Assembly (NCBI RefSeq): GCF_003590945.1
Contig: NZ_QYUK01000011.1
Location: forward strand, 3,070,909 to 3,134,908
From: Oleomonas cavernae
GTDB taxonomy: Bacteria > Pseudomonadota > Alphaproteobacteria > Zavarziniales > Zavarziniaceae
Reading direction: 5' to 3'
DNA: 64,000 nucleotides
Part shown: positions 16,896 to 26,007 of the stretch, one piece after another
Numbering within the stretch: position 1 is the stretch's first letter
Layout of the letters: every line of letters starts with the position of its first letter
Made by a program: the position numbers and the translations under genes
Notes under the pieces: generated by a model
The model's database searches: none
Told to the model about the DNA's origin: nothing
The model's input: the letters and a program-made list of their open reading frames with translations, nothing else

Positions 16896-18659
16896 ATGGC
16901 GGACACCGGCTTTGGCGGCGGCAACGGCGACAAGCCGCGTGGCCTTACCCGCAAGGAATTCCTGCTGGGTGCCAGCGCCCTGGCCGGACTGGCCGGCTGC
17001 CGCGAGGAGGTGGCGCGGGGCAAAACCGCCGCTGCGCCCGCGCCGGCGATCCATCGGGGCCGGCGGCACAACATCCTGATGATCCTGACCGATCAGGAGC
17101 GCGCCGATGTCGACCTGCCGGCGACCCTGTCGCTGCCCCATCACGAGCGGCTGCGCGCGCGGTCGGTGAACTTCACCAATTACCATGTCACCACCGCGCC
17201 CTGTTCGCCCTCGCGCTCGGTCATCTATACCGGGCGCCATACCAAATACACCCGCGTGCTGGGCAATCCCGGCACGACCCTGCCGGCGGAACTCGACACC
17301 TCGATCAGCACCATCGGCACCATGCTGCGCGAACAGGGTTACTACACCGCCTATAAGGGCAAGTGGCACCTCTCACCGCTCTACGTCATCCTCGATACGC
17401 AACTGTTCGCCTACCCGACCAAGACCGATGCCCTGGAGCCGTTCGGCTTCTCCGACTATTCGGTGATGGGCGACCGCCTGGGCGGGGTCTGGGACGGTTT
17501 CATCCACGACCGCGAGATTGCCGGCGAGGCCGTGCAGTGGCTGCACGGCAAGGCCAGGTCCCTGGGCGACGACCAGCCCTGGTTCCTGGCCGTCAACCTG
17601 GTCAACCCGCACGACATGATGTTCTTCGACGCCGGCGGCGAACAGCGGGCGACCCAGACCCTGCCCGACCTGCTTCAGCCGCTGCGGGAGGCCCCTGGCC
17701 TGTGGCCCTATACGGAAGATCTTGCCGTCGCCCTGCCGCGCAGCCACCACGCGGATGACCTGTCGACCAAGCCCTGGGCACACCGGGCGTTCCGCGAAAT
17801 CAACAATACCGTGTTCGGCCGGATCGGCGACGAGGCGGCCTGGGCCCGCGCGCAGAACTACTATTTCAACTGCATCCGCGACGTCGACCAGTATGTCGGC
17901 GTGGTGCTGGACGCGCTGGCCGCCGCTGGCCTCGCCGACAACACGATCGTGTTGCTGTCGTCCGATCATGGCGAGATGGCCGGCGCCCATGGCCTGCGCG
18001 AGAAGGGCCCCTGCATCTACAAGGAAAATGTGCGCGTGCCCCTGATCGTCCATCACCCGGACATCGCGGCGGGGCGCGACACCGCGGCCCTGGGCAGTGC
18101 CCTGGATCTCGCCCCCACGATCCTGAGCATGGCCGGCCTGGAAGACGGCGAGCGCCGTTCGCGCTATCCCGACCTCAAGGGCATCGACCTGTCGCCGGCG
18201 ATCGGCACGGTTGGCGGGAAATCCGCGCGCGACGACCGCGGCATGCTGTTCTATTTCGGCGTCGGCATCTGGGCCGATCCGCCGTTCGCCAAGCAGGCCC
18301 TGGCGTCATTCCGCGAGGGCGGCATGCCGCAGGTCTATGTCGATGCCATCCTGTCGGGGCAACTGGGCCCGTCGCTGCGCAGCCGGGCGCTGTTCCGCGG
18401 CCTCTACGACGGCCGCTACAAGTTCGCCCGCTATTTCGGCGGCGAGGAGCACAACACGCCGGCCGATCTCGGCGCGCTGCTCCGCGACAACGACGTGGAA
18501 CTCTACGATACCCAGGCCGATCCGGACGAATTGGTCAACCTGGCGGTGAACCCTGAACCGCATCGCGACCTGCTCACCCGCCTGAACGCGGCGACCAATG
18601 CCGCTGTCCTCGCCGAACTGTCGGACGGCGACAAGGACGACGGCTCGGAATTCGATTGA
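16896..18659 (+). CDS. Type I sulfatase (formylglycine-dependent), exported
   Basis: This 587-residue arylsulfatase-type enzyme hydrolyses sulfate esters. The N-terminus has LTRKEFLLGASALAGLAGC, a Tat-like or lipoprotein signal with lipobox LAGC. The catalytic motif is C103-S-P-S-R in TTAPCSPSRS, where cysteine is matured to formylglycine; GKWH near 155 and SSDHGEMAGAHG near 350 supply other active-site residues. I use ATG 16896 rather than the preceding TTG. Placed at the head of a catabolic block, it could desulfate the substrate in the periplasm. No dedicated formylglycine-generating enzyme is in the window. Confidence 0.9.
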   Translation: MADTGFGGGNGDKPRGLTRKEFLLGASALAGLAGCREEVARGKTAAAPAPAIHRGRRHNILMILTDQERADVDLPATLSLPHHERLRARSVNFTNYHVTTAPCSPSRSVIYTGRHTKYTRVLGNPGTTLPAELDTSISTIGTMLREQGYYTAYKGKWHLSPLYVILDTQLFAYPTKTDALEPFGFSDYSVMGDRLGGVWDGFIHDREIAGEAVQWLHGKARSLGDDQPWFLAVNLVNPHDMMFFDAGGEQRATQTLPDLLQPLREAPGLWPYTEDLAVALPRSHHADDLSTKPWAHRAFREINNTVFGRIGDEAAWARAQNYYFNCIRDVDQYVGVVLDALAAAGLADNTIVLLSSDHGEMAGAHGLREKGPCIYKENVRVPLIVHHPDIAAGRDTAALGSALDLAPTILSMAGLEDGERRSRYPDLKGIDLSPAIGTVGGKSARDDRGMLFYFGVGIWADPPFAKQALASFREGGMPQVYVDAILSGQLGPSLRSRALFRGLYDGRYKFARYFGGEEHNTPADLGALLRDNDVELYDTQADPDELVNLAVNPEPHRDLLTRLNAATNAAVLAELSDGDKDDGSEFD

Positions 18660-18692
18660 AGGCTCGCCATAGGGGCGCCTGGCAGAGACGTC

Positions 18693-18807
18693 GTGCGTCC
18701 TTCGAGACGGCCCTTCGGGCCTCCTCAGGATGAGGAGAATCTTTATGGCAAAAAGACTCTCCTCATCCTGAGGAGCCATGCGAAGCGTGGCGTCTCGAAG
18801 GACGCAC
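18693..18807. repeat. Palindromic intergenic repeat, family B (copy 1)
   Basis: Perfect 17-bp terminal inverted repeats start GTGCGTCCTTCGAGACG and frame an inner inverted pair around CCTCAGGATGAGG. The same element recurs at 59189-59301. It lies between the convergent sulfatase and TauD-like genes and could fold into a long hairpin. Confidence 0.85.
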
Positions 18808-18839
18808 GCCCCCTCCCCAGGCTCCAAGACGATTGAGCG

Positions 18840-19698
18840 TCAATAGGGCTTGTCGCCGACCACGGTCACCCGCTCCACCCGTCTCACCTGCGGCCAGTAG
18901 TCCGACACCGCATAGTGCTGGCAGGCGCGATTGTCCCAGAAGGCGATCGAGTTCTGGCGCCAGCGGAAACGGCATTGATATTCCGGGGCTTTGGCCTGGA
19001 TGTAGAGATGTTCGAGCAGGGCGTCGGATTCGGCCCGTTCCATGCCGACGATATGCTCGGTGAAGGCCCGGTTGACGTAGAGGCCCCGGCGCCCGGTCTC
19101 GGGATGGGTCCTGACCACCGGATGCTCGGCCAGGGGGAACCGCTTGCGTGCCTCGTCGAACAGTTCCTCGGGCAGGCCGCGCAGGCGCAATTCCCGGCGG
19201 AAGAATTCCGTGCCGTGGACGGCGGTGCGGCCTTCGATCTGCTGCTTGATCGCGTCGCTGAGGCCGTCATAGGCCGCATACATGTCGCAAAAACAGCGTG
19301 TCGCCGCCGACGGGGGGCATTTCGATGCCGCGCAGGATGGAACCCAGGGACGGCTCCAGGCGCCAGGTGACGTCGCTGTGCCATTCGTTCTCGCGGCCGG
19401 GGTTGCTCTCGTCATGGGTGATGGCGAGAACTTCCGGATAGCCCGGCTTGCAGGGGGCGAAGGGGTGTACTTCCAACGCGCCGAAGCGGCGGGCAAAGGC
19501 CAGATGCTGCTCGGTGGTGATATCCTGGTCGCGGAAGAACAGGACCTTGCGGTCCAGCAGCGCGGCGCGCAGGCCGGCAATGACCGCGTCGGAAAGCGCC
19601 TCCCGCAGGTCGATGCCGTCGATCTCCGCCCCGATGGTGGGGGTCATGGGCATCAGGCGAAATGGCAAGGCGTCCAGCCTGGCTAGCTGCTCGGTCAC
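18840..19698 (-). pseudogene. TauD/TfdA-family 2-oxoglutarate dioxygenase, frameshifted
   Basis: This Fe(II)/2-oxoglutarate dioxygenase has the metal motif HSDVTW in the N-terminal half, the third ligand histidine in THPETG and the 2-oxoglutarate arginine in the FWDNRACQHYAVSDYWP / RRVERVTVVGD tail. Relatives release sulfite from sulfonates or sulfate from alkyl sulfates, or cleave aryl ethers. GTG 19698 is chosen because GGAGGG precedes it. The frame breaks at 19289-19293, a run of five A on the plus strand (T in the gene); four would restore GGDTLFCDMYAAYDG. It is therefore probably a sequencing error or very recent. It is divergent from the VOC gene. Confidence 0.85.
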
Positions 19699-19851
19699 AG
19701 GTCCCTCCACGGCATTTTATTCTTCCGTCGATCGGCATCGTAGCCTGCAATAATTCTTCATCAAAGACTAATTTATCGTATTTTGGAGTTTGAATCATCG
19801 CACCCCGCCGTGGTATTGAACCAGGGCTGTGGAAGCCGAAGGTGACGATCA
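19699..19851. promoter_or_regulatory. AT-rich divergent promoter region (TauD-like / VOC genes)
   Basis: This divergent spacer carries AT-rich segments with TTTTATTCTTCC and AATAATTCTTC, read on the minus strand as GGAAGAATAAAA and GAAGAATTATT. They resemble the half sites of the palindrome at 25975-25996. No gene is visible here. Confidence 0.4.
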
Positions 19852-20535
19852 ATGCACGCTGCCCAAAACATGGCGCCCGAGCGCACCTCCGCCCTGCCGC
19901 CCACGGCACGCGAGCGTGGCGTGATCGCGCCGCAGATGCTGGCCCATGTCGTCCTGCGCACGGCCCAGTACAAACGCATGGTCGCCTGGTACCAGACGGT
20001 GCTGAATGCCCAGATCAGCTTCGCCAACCAGCGCATCACCTTCATGACCTATGACGGCGAACACCACCGCGTCGCCATCGCCAACATGCCCGTGGTCGGG
20101 CGCCGGGCCAAGCACCGCGCCGGCGTCGATCACATCGCCTTCACCTATGCCAGCCTGGGCGACCTGCTCGAAACCCATGCCAGGCTGAAGCGCGAGGGGA
20201 TCGACCCTGCCTGGTGCATCAACCACGGGCCGACCACGTCGCTCTACTACGAGGACCCCGACGGCGGCTTCATCGAGTTGCAGGTGGACAATTTCGACTC
20301 GATCGAAGCCCTGACCCAATGGGCCATGAAGGGCGACTTCGAGAACAATCCGATCGGCACGCCCTTCGACCCTTCCGCCTTGCGGGCGCGGTTGATGGCC
20401 GGGGAATCCGAAGACGTGCTGAAGCGGCGGATCGAGATCGGCCCTCAGGACGGCAGTTCGGCACCGCGCGCCTATTTCGGCACCTTCATCTATGGCCTGG
20501 TCCAGCTCGCCAAGCGCCTCGGCGTCAAGACCTGA
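19852..20535 (+). CDS. VOC-family (extradiol dioxygenase-like) protein with full metal triad
   Basis: This 227-residue protein has one vicinal-oxygen-chelate domain (about 28-150). The 2-His-1-Glu ligands expected for type I extradiol dioxygenases are visible as H32 (AHVVL), H94 (DHIAF) and E142 (FIELQV), so it should bind Fe(II) or Mn(II) and may cleave a catechol-like ring. The C-terminal 75 residues are a helical extension. It leads a plus-strand pair divergent from the TauD-like gene. A shorter paralogue without these ligands lies at 29869. Confidence 0.8.
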   Translation: MHAAQNMAPERTSALPPTARERGVIAPQMLAHVVLRTAQYKRMVAWYQTVLNAQISFANQRITFMTYDGEHHRVAIANMPVVGRRAKHRAGVDHIAFTYASLGDLLETHARLKREGIDPAWCINHGPTTSLYYEDPDGGFIELQVDNFDSIEALTQWAMKGDFENNPIGTPFDPSALRARLMAGESEDVLKRRIEIGPQDGSSAPRAYFGTFIYGLVQLAKRLGVKT

Positions 20536-20548
20536 CCGAGGATCCGCC

Positions 20549-20677
20549 ATGATCATCGCGACCTTGCTCGGCGTGGGTTTGCTCCTTGCCTTGATCAGGC
20601 AGGCGAAGCGGTTCGCGGTGTCCAGACGCGCACGCCATGCGGCCGCGGCCAAACAGCGAGACCGCCGATCCCCCTAG
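20549..20677 (+). CDS. Small predicted membrane protein
   Basis: This is a 42-residue reading frame with a hydrophobic N-terminus (MIIATLLGVGLLLALI) and a strongly basic tail, as expected for a single-span small membrane protein. GAGGATC precedes the ATG and it follows the VOC gene by 13 bp. No homologue is known to me, so reality is plausible rather than shown. Confidence 0.4.
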   Translation: MIIATLLGVGLLLALIRQAKRFAVSRRARHAAAAKQRDRRSP

Positions 20678-20678
20678 G

Positions 20679-22916
20679 TCAAAACTGGTAGGTGGCGACC
20701 ACGCCGACGAAATCACGGTCGATGAACGGGTTGCGCGAGCCGCTGTAACCGCCGCCGGCGCCGAAGGATTTCAGGAAATTGGCGGTCACCGAGAATTGCT
20801 GGGTGATATCCGTCTTCACGCTGAACATCAGCGAGGTCATGCCCTTGACGAAGCCGGGCAGCGGCGTCGGCGTGATGCCGAACAGGCCGGTCGAGAAGGC
20901 AATCGACGGGGTTACCGTCATGTCGCCGATCAGGTCGGGATACTCGAAGAAGAAGATGCCCTGCACACCGCCCGACCATTGCGACGGGGTGTGGCCGGTC
21001 GGCACGAAGGGAAAGCCTTGGGAGGTCGCCTCCACCGGCTGGGTCAGGGGCATGCCGGCAACCGTCAGCGAGCGGGCATAGAAATCGGTAAAGCCGGTCT
21101 GACCATAGGCCGCATAGGGCGTGCCCTCGTTCAGGTCGACGTGGATGCCGCCGAACTCGACCAGGCCGATGATCGAGTTCGCCCCGGTTACGCGGGCCAG
21201 CAGGTCGGTGCCGCCAAAGATCTTGGTGAAGCGCAGCGCCGCCTGCCAGACATTGTGAAGCTCGCTGCCATAGATGACGCGGCCGGGAATCTGCTGGCCG
21301 TCGAACTCGCCGCCCGGCCCTTCGATATAGGGGGCGATGCCGAAATTGCTGCCGGTTATCGGCCCGAAGCCCAGTTGCGCGCCGTAGGCGGCATTGTCGA
21401 GCGGCACGCCGCCCAACTGATTGAGCGCCTGGGTCAGGAACAGCGGGCCGGAGACGATGACCGGCACGCCGTGCTTGAAGGACAACTCGCCGTTGATGGC
21501 GATGCCCGTGGAGCTTTCCGTGGTGCTGAAGGCAAAGCCCAGCATCTGCACATTGTCGGGGTAGTATTTGTAGATGGCGCTGCCGTCCATGTTCTCGAAC
21601 ACCACGCTGCGCGGCAAGGTGCCCACGCTGGGATCGAGAAGCTGGGCCAGCAGGGGCGAGACCACCGGGTCCGTCAGGTCGGTCAGCAGATCCCCGGTCA
21701 GTTGCAGCGTGGGGTCGAGGGCCTTCAGCGCGGCAACGACCAGTTCCTGCTGCTCCACGCCCAGTTTCGTCACGATCGTGTTCAGCAGGCCGGGCACGGC
21801 CTGGGTGAGGTTCAGCTCGCCGGTGCCGTTGGCATAGGTTTCCGGGGCCTTGAAATAGAGCCCCGGCAGCGTGCTGCGGTAATTGGCATAGTAGAACTGG
21901 AATTCCGTGTTGTTCAGGTCGGGCGAGAAATAGCGCAAGGAGGCACCGAAGCTGCCGCCCGAGGTTTCGTCGTCGGTGAGGATCGGGATGCCGACGGAAA
22001 CCGCCTGCGGGCCGCTGCCGTAGGGATAAGGCGGCGTATCGTAGTCGGCAAAATCGTCGCGGCCCACGGTATAGGCACGGGTATCGCCGTAGTCCGTCTG
22101 GGCCGAGGTCCCCTCCGCCCCGCGGCAGATATTGTCGTTGAAGCTGAGAAAGGCACCGCAGGCGGGCAGCCTCACGGCCTCGAAGTCCAGGGTGTAGAAG
22201 GCCTCGGCCGTAAGCCCCTCGGCCACCTCATAGGTGACATCGATCATGGGGGTGGGGATCAGGGCGTCCTTCAGCTCCGCCCCCGGGCTCAGCACCTTGT
22301 TCACGTCGAAGGCATTGATGACCGAGATGCCGTTCAGGGTGAAGAACGCCTCGCCCCAGTTCAGGATCTGGCTGCCGGCCTTGACCGTGAGGGTGCGGTC
22401 GAAGAGCGAGAAATTGCCGCCGACATAGTATTCCCGGAATTCGGCGTCCCAGGCCGCGTAGTCCTTGGCTTCGGGCGAATATTCGCCGCGATAGGGCCGC
22501 TCCGGCGGGCCGTTGACGGCCAGGTCGTTGTTGGCGGCAATCGAATCGAAGAAGGCCGTGCCGCTGAGCACGCCGAAATAGTTGCGCCACTTCAGGCGCA
22601 TCTCCGAGGTGATCGTGGTAACCTGCGAGGTCAGGTCGTACTTGTCGTAGTTCAGGTTGCCGTCGTCGCTGTCCGACGTGGTCATCCGCCCGCCGTTGGA
22701 ATAGCCGACATTCCGGGGGTCGCGGTCGGCCATGCGCATCTGCGCGCCGACCGACAGGGTGGTGATGATGGTGCCGGTCAGTTCGTCGCCCATCTCGAAC
22801 TCATAGGCCAGGGCGCTCGTCCCCAGGAGCAGGGCCGCCATGGCGGCGGCGCTCACGCAGGAGGCGGGCGACAGCTTGAGGCCGCGCCGGCGCGCGGCAG
22901 GAATCGTCGACGTCAT
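20679..22916 (-). CDS. DUF1302-family outer-membrane beta-barrel protein
   Basis: This 745-residue exported protein has a signal peptide ending near LLLGTSALAYEF and a long beta-rich region with repeated aromatic-ended strands, closing with the terminal phenylalanine of an outer-membrane barrel (VVATYQF). The DUF1302 family travels with DUF1329, and both are common in clusters for sterols, terpenes and other hydrophobic substrates, where uptake across the outer membrane is suspected. It follows the DUF1329 gene by 30 bp in one operon. Its transport role is inferred. Confidence 0.85.
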   Translation of the reverse strand: MTSTIPAARRRGLKLSPASCVSAAAMAALLLGTSALAYEFEMGDELTGTIITTLSVGAQMRMADRDPRNVGYSNGGRMTTSDSDDGNLNYDKYDLTSQVTTITSEMRLKWRNYFGVLSGTAFFDSIAANNDLAVNGPPERPYRGEYSPEAKDYAAWDAEFREYYVGGNFSLFDRTLTVKAGSQILNWGEAFFTLNGISVINAFDVNKVLSPGAELKDALIPTPMIDVTYEVAEGLTAEAFYTLDFEAVRLPACGAFLSFNDNICRGAEGTSAQTDYGDTRAYTVGRDDFADYDTPPYPYGSGPQAVSVGIPILTDDETSGGSFGASLRYFSPDLNNTEFQFYYANYRSTLPGLYFKAPETYANGTGELNLTQAVPGLLNTIVTKLGVEQQELVVAALKALDPTLQLTGDLLTDLTDPVVSPLLAQLLDPSVGTLPRSVVFENMDGSAIYKYYPDNVQMLGFAFSTTESSTGIAINGELSFKHGVPVIVSGPLFLTQALNQLGGVPLDNAAYGAQLGFGPITGSNFGIAPYIEGPGGEFDGQQIPGRVIYGSELHNVWQAALRFTKIFGGTDLLARVTGANSIIGLVEFGGIHVDLNEGTPYAAYGQTGFTDFYARSLTVAGMPLTQPVEATSQGFPFVPTGHTPSQWSGGVQGIFFFEYPDLIGDMTVTPSIAFSTGLFGITPTPLPGFVKGMTSLMFSVKTDITQQFSVTANFLKSFGAGGGYSGSRNPFIDRDFVGVVATYQF

Positions 22917-22946
22917 GGTATCCCCCCAGGCCAGTGCCGATTGCCG

Positions 22947-24332
22947 CTATTGCGCGCCCAGGCGCCTGATGGCGTCCGGCGTGAACATGGAATTGTCGAT
23001 GCCTGTCGGTTTGCTCTCGACGGGCTTTTCCTCGCCCTTGAGGCCGAACACCACGTATTTGCCTGATTGCAGGTCGTGATTGATCTCGAGCGCCGACGAG
23101 CAGAACGGCACCTCGTAGTAGTTGATGATCGGGCCGTCCTGCATGCGCCACAGCGAGCCGCGGGTGTCATAGGCATCGACCAGCGAGATGTTGAAGCCGT
23201 CCTCGTCGACGAAGAAGGTGCGCCGGCCATAGCTGTGGCGCGTCCCTTCCTTCAGCCTGGCATCGACCACGAAAGCCCGGTGCAGCTCGTAACGGGCAAA
23301 ATCCTGGTTCAGGTGATTGGGCGTCAGCAGTTCCTTGTACTTGTGCGCGGGCGAGGTCAGCTCATAGGCGTTGTAACCCATGTAGATCTCGCGCATCGGC
23401 TTCAGGTCGAAGGTGTAGCGGTCTGTCGCGCCGTTATACATGTCGAAGGTATCGGCCGGGGCCAGGCCGTCGGTCTGCGGCGCCGGGTTGTCGTAGGCGA
23501 CATTGGGCGCCTTGATGACGCGGCGGGTGCCCGGGTTGTAGAGCCAGGCCTGGCGCGGCAGTTCCTTGGCATTGATGGTGTCGAGCACCAGCAGGATGGT
23601 CCCCGCCGCCTTGGGCGGATAGGTGATGAAGTTGAGGTAGGAGACGAAGATATTGTTGAGCTGCTTGATATCGCTGACGTCACCCACCTCGCTCAGGCCC
23701 GGCCCCGAGTAATGGATGATGCCGAAATCCCGGCCCTTCACCGTGTCATAGGCGCCGTCACGGGCGACCAGGGCGGCCGCGAAATAGCGGCGGAACTTGA
23801 AGCCGCGGTAGTGCAGCCGGTGATTCCAGATCACCTCGACACCCGATTTCGGGATCGGGAACGGGTTGCCCAGCAGGGCATCGTTCAGGCCGTTGTTGTC
23901 CTCGGTCATGGTCGCCGTGACGGCGTTCTTCTTGTTGGCCTCGTAGACCCGCTCGGGCAGGGCGCACGAGCGCCTGGTCTGGTAGACCGGCAGCCTGTAG
24001 GTCGCATAGAGCTTCAGCATGGCCTGCTGGCCCGCCGTCAGTCTGTCCTTGTACTGTTCGGCATTGGCCCCGGTGATGGTGAACTTCGGCTTGTCGTCCG
24101 GGTAGGGATTGGTCATGTGCTTGCCCGGCACATAACTCGTCGGCGGCGCGGTCAGGCCGCCGTCCCAGGCCGGGATCGAGCCGTCGGCGTTCCCCGCGCG
24201 GATGCCGCCCAGGGGCGTCAGGTCCTTGTCCAGCCGGTCGGCCTCGGCCTGCGAAACCTTCGCCTGTGCGCCGCCCACAACAGCCAAGGCCAATAGCCCG
24301 GCCAGCGTTACCGCCACCGCCTTCATGCGCAC
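22947..24332 (-). CDS. DUF1329-family periplasmic protein
   Basis: This 461-residue secreted protein has a cleavable signal (LAGLLALAVVGGAQA) and a fold related to outer-membrane lipoprotein carriers such as LolB. It is first in an operon with the DUF1302 barrel gene; together they may shuttle a hydrophobic substrate through the envelope. The upstream spacer has an AT-rich inverted repeat (AAGAATATTTTATATTTCTT). Function is not experimentally fixed for the family as far as I know. Confidence 0.85.
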   Translation of the reverse strand: MRMKAVAVTLAGLLALAVVGGAQAKVSQAEADRLDKDLTPLGGIRAGNADGSIPAWDGGLTAPPTSYVPGKHMTNPYPDDKPKFTITGANAEQYKDRLTAGQQAMLKLYATYRLPVYQTRRSCALPERVYEANKKNAVTATMTEDNNGLNDALLGNPFPIPKSGVEVIWNHRLHYRGFKFRRYFAAALVARDGAYDTVKGRDFGIIHYSGPGLSEVGDVSDIKQLNNIFVSYLNFITYPPKAAGTILLVLDTINAKELPRQAWLYNPGTRRVIKAPNVAYDNPAPQTDGLAPADTFDMYNGATDRYTFDLKPMREIYMGYNAYELTSPAHKYKELLTPNHLNQDFARYELHRAFVVDARLKEGTRHSYGRRTFFVDEDGFNISLVDAYDTRGSLWRMQDGPIINYYEVPFCSSALEINHDLQSGKYVVFGLKGEEKPVESKPTGIDNSMFTPDAIRRLGAQ

Positions 24333-24399
24333 TCCCCTTTATCCCTGGGCCCTTTGACGGGCTTCGAAGCGCGAGGGTGGCCCGCGGTCACCGCCCTGT

Positions 24400-24574
24400 A
24401 AACTCAAAATACTACCGATATGAAGAATATTTTATATTTCTTGGTTGTATTATTTGGCCACTCGGCGAGGCTGTCGGGCGGTGGCGGCGCTGCCGCGGAC
24501 CGTGCGCAAGTGGATGTTGACATAAAATTATATCTGAGAGAATAAACTATTATACACAATGTGAGAGAGGCGCC
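24400..24574. promoter_or_regulatory. Divergent AT-rich promoter between DUF1329 and P450 genes
   Basis: On the DUF1329 side is AAGAATATTTTATATTTCTT, an imperfect palindrome near 24425-24445. On the P450 side is a perfect -35 TTGACA (24517-24522) followed by TTATATCT-GAG-AGAATAAA (24528-24546), an imperfect inverted repeat covering the -10 region. The AGAATAAA half matches the perfect operator at 25975-25996, so a shared repressor is likely. Confidence 0.55.
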
Positions 24575-25957
24575 ATGAGGGGAGATCTGCCGGCCGGCCG
24601 CGAGGAGGCGCCCTTCGACCCGTTGAGCGCCGACATCCGGCGTTGCCCTCACCCGCACTACGACCGGCTCAACGCCCGGCCGGTGACGGCCCTGCCGGAC
24701 CACCCGAACTTCTACCTCGTGAGCGGTTACGACACGGTCGTCGACGTGCTGATGGACCCCGGCACCTATGACGGCCAGCCCTTTCCGGGCAGCGAGGTGC
24801 CGATCATGTCGGCGATGAGGCCGGAACCGCATGCCCGCGTGCGCGGCGCCGTCCAGTCCATCTTCACCAGGAAAGCCCTGGAACAACTGACGCCCTATAT
24901 CGAGGCGGTGGTCCGCCGCCGCACCGACGAGTTGCTGCGGCAGGGACGCGGCGACCTCATGGCCCTGTGGGCCAACCCGATTCCGCTGAGCGTGATCGCC
25001 CGGATGTTCGGTTTCCCCGATGGCGAGGCCGACCTGGCCCGCCTGCACCGCTATGGCGATGCCGCGATCCGCCTTGCCATCCCCTACGGCGGGCCGGGCC
25101 GGCCCCTGCCCAAGGGCCTGCGGGCACGCTGGCGCCAGATCGTCGGGCTGGGGCGGGCGATTCCTTCGCTGCTGCGCCTGCTGTTCCTGATGCCCGCCTC
25201 GGAACGCCGGCCCCAGGGCAGGTTTCCCAACCCGATGGCCGACAAGCCCGGCTATCCGCGCACGGGCCTGCCCCATCATCCCGAACTCGCCCACCTGGCG
25301 ATCGATTTCCAGGTCGAGGTGCTGAAGATCTTCAAGCAGCGCCTGGCCAGGCCGGGCAACGAGGTCGCGGACCTGCTGATCCCGCCGTTCCAGCGCGGGG
25401 AATTGAGCCTGCGCGAGACGCTGGGCGCGGCGCAGCAGATCCTGGTGGCCGGCTACGAGACCACCGCCAACACCCTGGCCAGCGCGATCTACCGGCTGGC
25501 CCAGGATCCCGGCCTTCTCACCTTCCTCAAGGCCGATGCAACCCGCATCGAGACATTCGTCGAGGAACTGCTGCGCCTGGATGCACCGCTCCAGCGCACC
25601 CTGCGCCGGACGACGCGCCCGGTAACGCTGGCCGGCGTCGACCTGCCCGAAAACGCGCAACTGATCGTCATGCTGGGCGCCGCCAATGTCGACGGCGCCC
25701 GCTTCGACTGCCCGCACCAGTTCGATCCCGAACGCAAGCTGGCCAGCCGCCACCTGGCCTTCGGGCGCGGCATCCACATCTGCCTGGGCGCGCAACTGGC
25801 GCGGCTGGAGGTCAGGCTGGCCCTGACCGAATTGCTGGGCCGGATCGACGGCGTCGGCCTCGACCCGGCGAACCCGCCGGAACGGGTGGTCGACAAGGAT
25901 ATCGGCATGTGGGGCTTCGCCCGCCTGCCGGTCACGATCGTGCCCAAGGCCAGTTGA
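24575..25957 (+). CDS. Cytochrome P450
   Basis: This 460-residue soluble bacterial P450 has I-helix AGYETT (292-297), ExxR at 331-334 and the haem loop FGRGIHICLGAQLAR with thiolate C403. It would hydroxylate an organic substrate using electrons from a ferredoxin system that is not encoded nearby. GAGAGAGG precedes the ATG. It opens a plus-strand series (P450, FAH, oxidoreductase, FAD hydroxylase, VOC). Substrate unknown; context suggests an aromatic or terpenoid. Confidence 0.9.
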   Translation: MRGDLPAGREEAPFDPLSADIRRCPHPHYDRLNARPVTALPDHPNFYLVSGYDTVVDVLMDPGTYDGQPFPGSEVPIMSAMRPEPHARVRGAVQSIFTRKALEQLTPYIEAVVRRRTDELLRQGRGDLMALWANPIPLSVIARMFGFPDGEADLARLHRYGDAAIRLAIPYGGPGRPLPKGLRARWRQIVGLGRAIPSLLRLLFLMPASERRPQGRFPNPMADKPGYPRTGLPHHPELAHLAIDFQVEVLKIFKQRLARPGNEVADLLIPPFQRGELSLRETLGAAQQILVAGYETTANTLASAIYRLAQDPGLLTFLKADATRIETFVEELLRLDAPLQRTLRRTTRPVTLAGVDLPENAQLIVMLGAANVDGARFDCPHQFDPERKLASRHLAFGRGIHICLGAQLARLEVRLALTELLGRIDGVGLDPANPPERVVDKDIGMWGFARLPVTIVPKAS

Positions 25958-25974
25958 CATTTAAGAGGATAAAA

Positions 25975-25996
25975 ATTTATTCTTTCTAGAATAAAT
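25975..25996 (+). promoter_or_regulatory. Perfect palindromic operator overlapping a promoter
   Basis: ATTTATTCT-TTCT-AGAATAAAT is a perfect inverted repeat with 9-bp arms. A perfect -35 TTGACA lies at 25954-25959, overlapping the P450 stop codon, so the -10 would fall inside the left arm, the position of a repressor site. It would control the FAH-family gene and those after it, separately from the P450 promoter. Confidence 0.75.
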
Positions 25997-26007
25997 ATGG
26001 AGCCATC

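Noticed and set aside
20637-23066. Long plus-strand frame opposite the DUF1302 gene
   Set aside because: Low-complexity antisense product rich in G, R, A and H; the minus strand has a signal peptide and barrel protein.
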